From Amycolatopsis alba DSM 44262 (GTDB lineage Bacteria > Actinomycetota > Actinomycetes > Mycobacteriales > Pseudonocardiaceae), in NCBI RefSeq assembly GCF_000384215.1, contig NZ_KB913032.1:5137602-5201601 (forward strand): a stretch of DNA of 64,000 bases, given 5' to 3'. This document shows positions 43,967 through 52,400 of this stretch, piece after piece. The notes beneath the pieces were generated by a model. The model was not told where the DNA came from and made no database searches. It worked only from the letters and a program-made list of their open reading frames with translations. Each line of letters opens with the position of its first letter. The first letter of the stretch is position 1. Made by a program: the position numbers and the translations under genes.

Positions 43967-46066
43967 CTAAATCTCGGTCGCGGTCCGGTCTCGCTCCTTC
44001 ACGGATTCCAGCAGGAGCTGGGAGACGTCGCGCACGGTGACGTTTTGGCCACGCTGCTCGCTCTGCCGCTGCACGAGACCGTCGTTCAGCATCACGCGGC
44101 AGAACGGGCAGCCGGTGACGATGGTTTCGGCGTCCGTGCCGAGTGCCTCGTCGACGCGTTCGAGGTTGATGCGCTTGCCGATCTGCTCTTCCATCCACAT
44201 CCGCGCGCCACCGGCGCCGCAGCAGAGCGAACGGTCGGCGTGCCGGGGCATCTCGCTCAGGGTGGCGCCGGTCGCGCCGACGAGTTCGCGCGGCGGCTCG
44301 TAGACCTTGTTGTGGCGGCCGAGGTAACACGGGTCGTGGTAGGTCACCGGGCCGGCGTCGACCGGTTGGACCGGGGTGAGTTTGCCCGCGCGGACCAGCC
44401 GGTTCAGCAGCTGCGTGTGGTGCAGGACCTCGTAGTGCCCGTCCAGTTGCGGGTACTCGCGGCCGAGCGTGTTCAGGCAGTGCGGGCAGGTGGTGACGAT
44501 CTTGCGCGTGCCCGGTTCGCGGCCATCGAACACCGCGTTCAGTGTCTCGACGGTCTGCTGCGCGAGCATCTGGAAGAGGAACTCGTTGCCGGAGCGGCGG
44601 GCCGGGTCGCCGGTGCAGGACTCGTCGGTGCCGAGGATCGTGTACTTGACCCCGGCGAGATGCAGGAGCTCCGCGGTCGCGCGGACGGTCTTGCGGGCGT
44701 TGTCGTCGAAAGCGCCCGCACAGCCGACCCAGTAGACGTACTCGACGTCTTCGGCGAGTTCGCCGTCGAAGATCGGCACCTCGAAGCCGAGGTCCTTCGT
44801 CCAGGCGAGGCGGTCGGAGTTGTTCTGGCCCCAAGGGTTTCCCTTGGTTTCCAGGTTCTTGAACAGCACGCCGAGTTCGCTCGGGAAGGCCGACTCGATC
44901 ATCACCTGGTACCGGCGCATGTCCACGACGTGGTCGACGTGCTCGATGTCGACAGGGCACTGCTCGACACACGCGCCGCAGGTGGTGCAGGACCAGAGGA
45001 CGTCCGGGTCGATGACGCCGAAGTCCTCCTTGGTGCCGACCAGCGGACGCTCCTCGGGCGCCTCCTTGCCGTCCAGGATGTACGGGGCGCTCTCGAAGAG
45101 GTGGTCCCGCAGATCCATGATCATGAGCTTGGGGGACAACGGTTTCCCCGTGTTCCACGCCGGGCACTGCGACTGGCAGCGGCCGCATTCGGTGCAGGTG
45201 GCGAAGTCGAGCATGCCCTTCCAGGTGAAATCCTCGATCTTGCCGCGGCCGAAGGTGTCGTCCTCGCCCGGATCCTCGAAGTCGATCGGCTTGCCGCCGG
45301 ACTCCATCGGCAGCAGCGGGCCGAGCGCGTCCGGGAGCCGTTTGGCGGTGACGTTGACCGGCGCCAGGAAGATGTGGAGGTGCTTGGAGTAGAGCACGAT
45401 CGACAGGAACGCCAGCATCACGCCGATGTGCAGCAGCAGCCCGACGGTCTCCAGTGGCTCGGTGACCGGGAGGCCCAGCGGCTCCAGGAGTTCGCCGACG
45501 CCGAGGGAAACCCACGCGCCCGACTCGTACGGGAAGACGCCGACCGCCGCCGACGCGCCGCGGAAGAGGAACATCGTCCAGATCACGTTGAAGATCATGA
45601 ACAGGATGAACCAGGCGCCGCCGGTGTGCGACCCGTAGAACCGGGACGCGCGCTCTTGGCGTTCGGGTGCCTGGCGGATCCGGATGACCGCGAAGACCCC
45701 GAGCGAGACGAGTACCGCGACGGCGATGAAGTCCTGCAGGAAGCCCAGAACCGCCCAGTGCCCGATGAGCGGGATGTGGAAGTCGTGGTCGAACAGGGCG
45801 CCGTACGCCTCGAGGTAGACCGAGCCGAGGATCACGAAACCCCAGAACGTGAACAGATGCGCGAGTCCGGGGACCGACCACTTCAGCAGTTTGCGCTGCC
45901 CGAAGACCTCGGCCAGATGTGTTTTCGCGCGGACGGCCATGACGTCGGAGCGTTTTTCGTCCGGCTGGCCGGACTTGATCAGTTTGTAGAGCCAGGCGGC
46001 GCGGCGGGCGGCGAAAGCGAGACCGGCGACGGTGACGAGCAGGCCGAGGATGAGACGAACGAGCAC
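43967..46066 (-). CDS. Membrane Fe-S reductase, heterodisulfide-reductase type (EtfD-like)
   Basis: A 699-residue protein. The first 300 residues hold about five helices of a NarI-like cytochrome b domain; then come two [4Fe-4S] motifs, CTECGRCQSQCP and CTTCGACVEQCP, and two CCG domains (WVGCAGAF...TCPHC and DPCYLGRHN...LCCGAGG...GCPFC). This is the layout of mycobacterial EtfD (Rv0338c), thought to pass electrons from ETF and fatty-acid beta-oxidation to menaquinone. The GTG at 46066 is preceded by GGAGG. The upstream small gene is 23 bases away and may be co-transcribed. No etfAB genes are in the window. Confidence 0.9.
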   Translation of the reverse strand: MLVRLILGLLVTVAGLAFAARRAAWLYKLIKSGQPDEKRSDVMAVRAKTHLAEVFGQRKLLKWSVPGLAHLFTFWGFVILGSVYLEAYGALFDHDFHIPLIGHWAVLGFLQDFIAVAVLVSLGVFAVIRIRQAPERQERASRFYGSHTGGAWFILFMIFNVIWTMFLFRGASAAVGVFPYESGAWVSLGVGELLEPLGLPVTEPLETVGLLLHIGVMLAFLSIVLYSKHLHIFLAPVNVTAKRLPDALGPLLPMESGGKPIDFEDPGEDDTFGRGKIEDFTWKGMLDFATCTECGRCQSQCPAWNTGKPLSPKLMIMDLRDHLFESAPYILDGKEAPEERPLVGTKEDFGVIDPDVLWSCTTCGACVEQCPVDIEHVDHVVDMRRYQVMIESAFPSELGVLFKNLETKGNPWGQNNSDRLAWTKDLGFEVPIFDGELAEDVEYVYWVGCAGAFDDNARKTVRATAELLHLAGVKYTILGTDESCTGDPARRSGNEFLFQMLAQQTVETLNAVFDGREPGTRKIVTTCPHCLNTLGREYPQLDGHYEVLHHTQLLNRLVRAGKLTPVQPVDAGPVTYHDPCYLGRHNKVYEPPRELVGATGATLSEMPRHADRSLCCGAGGARMWMEEQIGKRINLERVDEALGTDAETIVTGCPFCRVMLNDGLVQRQSEQRGQNVTVRDVSQLLLESVKERDRTATEI

Positions 46067-46089
46067 GAGTCCTCCGGGGGAGAATCGGC

Positions 46090-46527
46090 TCAGTGAGAGC
46101 CGGTGTAGTACCGGCACGCCTTGCAGGCGTACCGCATTTTGGCCACTCGCCACCGTTTTCGGTAGGCGTCGAGATGTCCCGGCCGTGGCGGATGCACGCC
46201 GAGTCTTCGGTGACAGCGGATCCGCCGCCCCGCTTCGAAGAGTTCGGTCGCCAGGCCGAGGTACGCGCGCCGGAGCGCGATACCGGGTTCCGTGGCGAGG
46301 TGGTCGCGGCAGAAGCGGTGCAGGAGGGCGAGATCCGGCAGTCCGGGCGTTGTCGAGCCAGGGAGGTGCTCGACAACGCCTAGTCCGGGATGTCCCGCGG
46401 GAAGGGAGAATCCGGCGGGCAGTCCACAATGGACGCAGGTGAGGGTGCAGCTCAGGCAGCGGGTGACGTGGCGGATCCGCCGTTCGCGCTGATCCCCGTC
46501 GATCGTTTCGCGAACGTGCCAACCCAA
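46090..46527 (-). CDS. Small cysteine-rich hypothetical protein
   Basis: A 145-residue basic protein with a likely zinc- or Fe-binding set: CLSCTLTCVHCG near residue 26 (four Cys), a Cys-His pair in HRFCRDH and CKACRYYTG at the C-terminus. I do not recognise the family. The start is taken as TTG at 46527 because GGAGG sits five bases upstream; no ATG or GTG is better placed. It lies 23 bases before the Fe-S reductase on the same strand, so a role in that complex's maturation is possible but speculative. Opposite-strand frames here lack any recognisable domain. Confidence 0.5.
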   Translation of the reverse strand: MGWHVRETIDGDQRERRIRHVTRCLSCTLTCVHCGLPAGFSLPAGHPGLGVVEHLPGSTTPGLPDLALLHRFCRDHLATEPGIALRRAYLGLATELFEAGRRIRCHRRLGVHPPRPGHLDAYRKRWRVAKMRYACKACRYYTGSH

Positions 46528-46684
46528 GGGAGCCTCCAAGACCGTGGTGTGTCCTGTGTCACTCTCAATACTGGAGAGTAGGGCTCGCTCCGGCGGCGCG
46601 ACAGGTCCAACCGGATGGCTTCCGCGCGGCCGGTCGGCGTAACGCTGGGCACCCGTACACCGATCTCGCGTGATCAGACCCGGA

Positions 46685-46736
46685 ACTCGCGTGCTTGGGG
46701 ACCGCACTCGTGAGTTCCGCCTCCAAGCACGCGAGT
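46685..46736. repeat. Nested hairpin in the divergent gap 46528-46875
   Basis: ACTCGCGTGCTTGG (46685-46698) and CCAAGCACGCGAGT (46723-46736) pair perfectly over 14 bp. The 24-base loop itself contains the palindrome ACTCGTGAGT (46706-46715), and GGAACTC/GAGTTCC offers a competing stem. The rest of the 348-base gap holds the two promoters, a GGGGGAGGGA ribosome site for the downstream plus-strand gene and no further gene. Confidence 0.65.
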
Positions 46737-46875
46737 CACGGATTCCGTCTCGCGGCGTGCTCGAGCCCGCGCACGCTTCCGCACACCGTGACCCACTCGT
46801 AGCCGAAAACGGCCCGGCGGACGTCACTCGCTGGTTATAGTCCTGACCCGTGGTAATGGGGGAGGGAACGACAGG

Positions 46876-47460
46876 ATGGGCGGGTTCGTCACCGCGGCTC
46901 TGGGGTTCCCGGCCGTGCTCTTCAGCTTCCTGCTGATCGTGGTGATCGGTTACTGGCTGCTGGCACTGTTCGGCGGAGTCGACACCGATGGCTTCGATGG
47001 CGGAGACGGGCTCCTGGCGGGCTTCGGTGGGGTCCCACTGTCCATTTCGCTCTCTTTACTGATCGCATTCACCTGGTTCGCCAGCCTGGCAGGGACGGTT
47101 CTTCTCGATGATCTGGAGCTTTCGACACCATCGAGGATCGGGTTCGGGGTCGGCGTGCTCGCCGTCGCGCTCGTGCTCGGCACGCTCGGGACGAGGGTGA
47201 TCGCGGTGCCACTGCGCCGGGTATTCGGTCCCGCGAAGGAACCGAGCAGGCGGGACTTCGTCGGTCGCGCCGCCGTCATCCGCACTTCGTCGGTGAGCCA
47301 TGACTTCGGGCAGGCCGAGGTCGCCGCCGCCGACGGGTCGACGGCCATTGTGGACGTTCGGCAGGCGGGCCAAGGCAACCTGACGGCCGGGAGCCGCGTT
47401 GTTCTCTATGACTACGACTCCGAAGGCGAGTTCTTCTGGGTCGAGTCTTTGGATCTCTGA
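46876..47460 (+). CDS. YqiJ/NfeD-like membrane protein with C-terminal OB fold
   Basis: A 194-residue protein. Three hydrophobic segments (about 10-32, 53-76, 85-108) precede a C-terminal beta-barrel-like domain (FVGRAAVIRTSSVS...STAIVDVRQAG...AGSRVVLYDYD) similar to NfeD/YqiJ OB folds, which partner with flotillins. It starts an operon with the flotillin gene, 17 bases apart. The ATG has a strong GGGGGAGGGA nine bases upstream. It probably anchors or regulates the flotillin at the membrane. The link to the AAA+ ATPase is inferred from operon order. Confidence 0.8.
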   Translation: MGGFVTAALGFPAVLFSFLLIVVIGYWLLALFGGVDTDGFDGGDGLLAGFGGVPLSISLSLLIAFTWFASLAGTVLLDDLELSTPSRIGFGVGVLAVALVLGTLGTRVIAVPLRRVFGPAKEPSRRDFVGRAAVIRTSSVSHDFGQAEVAAADGSTAIVDVRQAGQGNLTAGSRVVLYDYDSEGEFFWVESLDL

Positions 47461-47477
47461 AGCAGAAAAGGAACACT

Positions 47478-49487
47478 ATGGGTGCCATCAGCGTGGGGGC
47501 CGGCGTTCTGATCGCCGTGATAGTTGTCATCCTCCTGGTCTTGCTCTTCACGATCACCAGGTTGTTCAAGAAGGTGCCGCAGGGGAAGGCGCTGATCATC
47601 TCGAAGGTCCGCCGCGTCGACGTGACGTTCACCGGCGCGATCGTCCTGCCGGTACTGCACAAGGCCGAGATCATGGACACCTCGGTCAAGGCGATGGAGA
47701 TCACCCGCACCGGCCGTGAAGGCCTGATCTGCCGGGACAACATCCGCGCCGACATCCGGATCTCGTTCTTCGTCCGGGTCAACAAGACCGTCGAGGACGT
47801 CATCAAGGTCGCGCAGGCGATCGGCACCGAACGCGCGAGCCACGAGGCCACGCTGCAGGAGCTGTTCAACGCGAAGTTCTCCGAGGCGTTGAAAACCGTC
47901 GGGAAGCAGCTGGACTTCGTGGATCTCTACACGAAGCGCCACGAGTTCCGCGATCAGATCATCCGCGTCATCGGCACCGACCTGAACGGGTACAGCCTCG
48001 AGGACGCGGCCATCGACTACCTCGAGCAGACGCCGATGGCGCAGCTCGACTCCGCGAACATCCTCGACGCGCAGGGTATCCGCAAGATCACCGAGCTGAC
48101 CGCGATCGAGCACGTGCGCACCAACGAGTTCCGCCGCGGCGAGGAAAAAGAGATCACCCGCCAGAACGTGGACGCCCGCGAGGCGATCCTCGAACTGGAG
48201 CGCCGTCAGGCCGACGCCGAGATCAAGCAGCGCCGCGAGGTCGAGACCATGCGGGCGCGCGAAGAGGCCGAGATCGCCAAGGTCCAGGCGGAGGAGCGGC
48301 TCAAGTCGCAGGCCGCCGACCTGCGCACGGACGAGCAGCTCGGCGTCCAGCACCAGAACCAGCAGCGGGAGATCGAGGTCGCGGGCAAGAACCGCGAGCG
48401 CGTCATCGCCATCGAGAGCGAGCGCATCGAGAAGGACAGGCTCCTGGAGGTCATCGGCCGCGAACGCGAGACCGAGCTGTCCCGGATCGCCAAGGACAAG
48501 GAAGTCGAGACCGAGAAGCGGTCCATCGCCGAGGTGATCCGCGAGCGGATCGCGGTCGAGAAGACCGTGGCGGAGCAGGAAGAGAACATCAAGAAGCTCC
48601 GCGTCGTCGAAGAGGCGGAGCGTCAGCGCTCGGCCACCATCATCCGGGCCGAGGCGGAGGCGCAGGAAAACCTCGTCAAGGACATCAAGGCCGCGGAAGC
48701 CGCCGAGGCCGCGTCGAAGCACAAGGCCCGCGAGGAACTGACGCTGGCCGAGGCGCGCCAGCAGGCCGCCGAGCTGGAGACCCGCGCGAAGATCCGTCTC
48801 GCGGAGGGCATCCAGGCCGAGGAGGCCGCCGTCGGCCTGGCCGCGGCGCAGGTCAAGGAACGCGACGCGGACGCGCTGGAGAAGGTCGGCCGCGCCGAGG
48901 CGATCGTCGAACGCGAGAAGGCGATCGTGCTCGCCGACGCGATGCGCGACAAGCTCAAGGGCGAGGCCGAAGGTCTCACCGAGAAGGCCGCCGCGATGGC
49001 CGCGCTCGACAGCGCCAGCCGCCTGCACGAGGAGTACCGCCTGCGCCTGGAGGCGGAGAAGGAGATCCGGCTCGCCGCGCTCAACGTCCAGCGCGAGGTC
49101 GCCGAGGCCCAGGCCACGGTCCTGGGCATCGGGCTGGAGAAGGCCGACATCGACATCGTCGGCGGCGAGACCATGTTCTTCGAGAAGGTCATCGGCTCGA
49201 TCGGGCTCGGCAAGAGCGTCGACGGGTTCGTCGAGCACTCGGACGTCGTCCAGACGCTCGGGAAGTCGTGGCTCGACGGTTCGGGCAGCTTCACCGACGA
49301 CATCGGCAAGCTGCTCGGCTCGGTGAGCACCGAGGACGTGAAGAACCTGACGCTGTCGGCCTTCCTGGCCAAGCAGCTGCAGGCGGGCGGCCCGGACAGC
49401 GGCAAGGTGCAGGAGCTGCTGGCCATGGCGCAGCGGCTCGGCCTCGCCGACAAGTCCGTCGCCACCCTCGCCCCCGCGAAGCAGTGA
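47478..49487 (+). CDS. Flotillin-family (SPFH/band 7) protein, YqiK-like
   Basis: A 669-residue protein. One membrane segment (about 6-28) is followed by the SPFH domain (about 30-200, KALIISKVRRVDVTFTGAIVLPVLHKAEIMD) and a very long charged coiled coil (about 205-560) rich in Glu/Ala/Arg, e.g. REAILELERRQADAEIKQRREVE. The C-terminal part contains IVGGETMFFEKVIGSIGLGKSVDGF, typical of YqiK-type flotillins. These proteins form membrane microdomain scaffolds. It is longer than E. coli YqiK (about 550). Its TGA overlaps the GTG of the following AAA+ gene, so the two are translationally coupled. Confidence 0.92.
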   Translation: MGAISVGAGVLIAVIVVILLVLLFTITRLFKKVPQGKALIISKVRRVDVTFTGAIVLPVLHKAEIMDTSVKAMEITRTGREGLICRDNIRADIRISFFVRVNKTVEDVIKVAQAIGTERASHEATLQELFNAKFSEALKTVGKQLDFVDLYTKRHEFRDQIIRVIGTDLNGYSLEDAAIDYLEQTPMAQLDSANILDAQGIRKITELTAIEHVRTNEFRRGEEKEITRQNVDAREAILELERRQADAEIKQRREVETMRAREEAEIAKVQAEERLKSQAADLRTDEQLGVQHQNQQREIEVAGKNRERVIAIESERIEKDRLLEVIGRERETELSRIAKDKEVETEKRSIAEVIRERIAVEKTVAEQEENIKKLRVVEEAERQRSATIIRAEAEAQENLVKDIKAAEAAEAASKHKAREELTLAEARQQAAELETRAKIRLAEGIQAEEAAVGLAAAQVKERDADALEKVGRAEAIVEREKAIVLADAMRDKLKGEAEGLTEKAAAMAALDSASRLHEEYRLRLEAEKEIRLAALNVQREVAEAQATVLGIGLEKADIDIVGGETMFFEKVIGSIGLGKSVDGFVEHSDVVQTLGKSWLDGSGSFTDDIGKLLGSVSTEDVKNLTLSAFLAKQLQAGGPDSGKVQELLAMAQRLGLADKSVATLAPAKQ

Positions 49488-52400
49488 CGGCGACCGAACC
49501 GGCGGCAGGAACGGAGCAGCTGGACGCGGGCACCTACGAGGTGCTCCGCGCCCGGCTCGCCGCACAGGCCGCCGAACTGGCGAAACGCGCGGACGAGCTC
49601 AACACCGCGCGGCTCGGGGTCTTCGGCAGCGCGCAGCTCGCGCTGATCGGCACGGAGCGGATCCGCACCGCGAACAACTGCGTGCCGCGCGACGTCGTGT
49701 CCGTCGGCGGGCGGATGTTGTTCGGCTACAACGTCTTCATCGGGCTCAAACCCGAGACGACGGTCGACGATGTCTTCTCGCTGCACGGCTTCAGCCATGA
49801 CGAGGAAGCCTTCCGCTTCGACGACGTGCCCGCCGAAGAGCTGCCCGGACTGCTGCGTGACGAGCAGTTCGTCCGCGATTTCGCCGAACTGTACCGGTAC
49901 TACCGGCAGGCGAAGCTGCTGCAGCTGCGCCGGGTCGAGGGCAAGCTGCTCGCGGTGTTCCAGATCGGCCCGCGGACCGAGGACATCCGCGTGCTGCGCT
50001 GGGGCATCGCCGCCGACGGCAAAGTGTCCTATGTGGACAGCCGGGGTGAACGCGACCACGTCTTCCCGCCGTCGCACGACTTCGAATGGATCGAGACCAG
50101 CCGCGAGCAGCACGTTCTCGGACGGCATCCGCACATCTCGATCGAGGACGAGGTGTTCGTCGAGACCGTCGGCGGAAACCTGACGATCAAGGTCGAGAAC
50201 AACACCGAGACCGGCGAGGGCGTCTACTCCGAGCCGGTCGACGAGCCGTTGCAGAGTCTCGCCGACGCCGAGGTGTCCTACGCCAGGATCGGCCCGCTGA
50301 TCCTGCTGCGGATGCTGCCGTACAAGGAGACCGAACACCGGTACCTGGTGTTCAACACCCGCACCCGCGACGTGGTGCGCCTCGACGGGATCGGGCAGGC
50401 GTGCCAGCGGCTGCCCGAGGACCACGGCATCATCTTCCCCGGCGGGTACTACCTCGACACGGGCATCAGCAAGACGTTCGACACCACGGTGGACGAGCTC
50501 GAATTCGAGCGCGTGATCCGCTCGCCCAACGGGGAGGACGTGCTCTACGTCTTCCACGCGCGGGCCGAGGGGCGCTCGCTTCTCCTGCCGTACAACGTGA
50601 TCCGCAAAGAGGTCTCGAACCCGATCCCGTGCCACGGGTACTCGCTGTTCGACGACGGCACGATGGTGCTGTTCCGCGCGCTGTCCGACGAGCCGAGCCG
50701 CGTGCATCCGATGCAGGTGTGGCGGACGCCGTTCCAATCGGACACGTTTGCCGCGTCGCAGCCGGCCGGGACAGGGCCGCTGGAGCGGGTCGGCAACGCC
50801 GATCTGGTCCGCGGGATCTCCGACTGCCTGTCGATCGGCCGGATGGTCGGCGAGATGGCGCCGTCGGCCGCGGTGTTCGAGGCCCTGATCGCCGCGTGCG
50901 CAAGGGTTTTCGATCACTACCACTGGCTCGGTGAGGCCGAACTCGGCGATCTGCGGTCGCCGCTGTCGGACGTCCGGGTCACCGCGGAGCAGGTGCTCGA
51001 CGAGTTCGAGACGGTCACCTCGCTCACCGCTCAGGCCGCCGAAGCCGTGGAAGAGGCGGCCGCGGAAACCGCGTCGCTCGTGCGCAGGGTGCGCGGCGAG
51101 GCGCTGAACGCGGCCGACGCGTGGGTGCGCAGGCTCGCCGAAATGCACCGCGCGCGAGGCCATCTCGTCACCGTGCGGGAACTGCGGTACGTCGACACCG
51201 ACCGGGTCGACAAGGTGATCGCCGACCTGGACACGGAATTCGGCGAAGCCGCGCAGCGGGCCGTCCGGTTCCTCCAGGGCGAGGACGCGTTCACGAGCTA
51301 CCACGCAGAGGTCGACAGGCTGGTCGAAGCCGCGGGCGCGATCGCGACCGTCGCCGAGGCGATCCCGGTCGCCGAGCAGCTGGACGAGCAGTCCGGCGGG
51401 CTCGAAGTCCTCACCGACGTCGTCGGTGGGCTGGACATCGCGGACGCCGTGGTGCGGACGAAGATCCTCGAACGCGTCGGCGAGGTGATCGGCGGGGTCA
51501 ACCGGGCCCGTGCCACCCTCGACGCGCGCCGCAAGGAACTGCTGGAGACCGAGGGCCGGGCGGAGTTCGCCGCCGAGTTCGCGCTGCTCGCGCAGGCCAT
51601 CACCGGCGGGCTCGCGGTCGCGGACACCCCGGACCGCTGCGACGAGCAGCTCGGCAGATTGCTGCTGCAGCTGGAAAATCTCGAATCGCGGTTCGGCGAG
51701 TTCGACGACTTCCTGGTTTCGCTGGGCGAAAAGCGCACCGACGTCTACGAGGCGTTCTCCTCGCGCAAGCAGGCGCTGCTCGACGAGCGGGCCCGCCGTG
51801 CGGACAGGCTGGTCGATTCGGCCGAACGGATCCTCACGAGCGTGACCAGGCGGGTCGGCACGCTCGGCTCGGTCGACGAGATCAACACCTACTTCGCCTC
51901 CGACCCGATGGTCGCGAAGCTGCGCAGCGTCGTCGCCGAACTGCGCGACCTCGGCGACCAGGTACGCGCCGAGGAGCTCGAAGGCCGGGTCAAGGCCGCT
52001 CGCCAGGAGGCCGGTCGCGCGCTGCGGGACAGGCTCGACCTCTACGGCGAGGGCGGGGAGACGATCCGCCTTGGCCGCAACACCTTCGCGGTCAACACCC
52101 AGGACATCGACCTCACCCTGGTGCCGCACGACGGCGGGATGAAGTTCGCGATCACCGGGACCGACTACCGCTCGCCGGTGCGGGACCCCTCGTTCGAGGC
52201 GACGCGGCCGTACTGGGATCAGCTGCTGGTCTCGGAGTCGCCCGAGGTCTATCGCGCCGAGTACCTGGCCACGTCGATCCTGCTCGAGAAGCCGGAGTTG
52301 CCGGAGACCGAGCTGCTGGAGGTCGTCCGGCGCGTCGCGGGTGACCGCTACGACGAGGGTTACGCGCGCGGCGTGCACGACCACGACGCCGCCGCGATCC

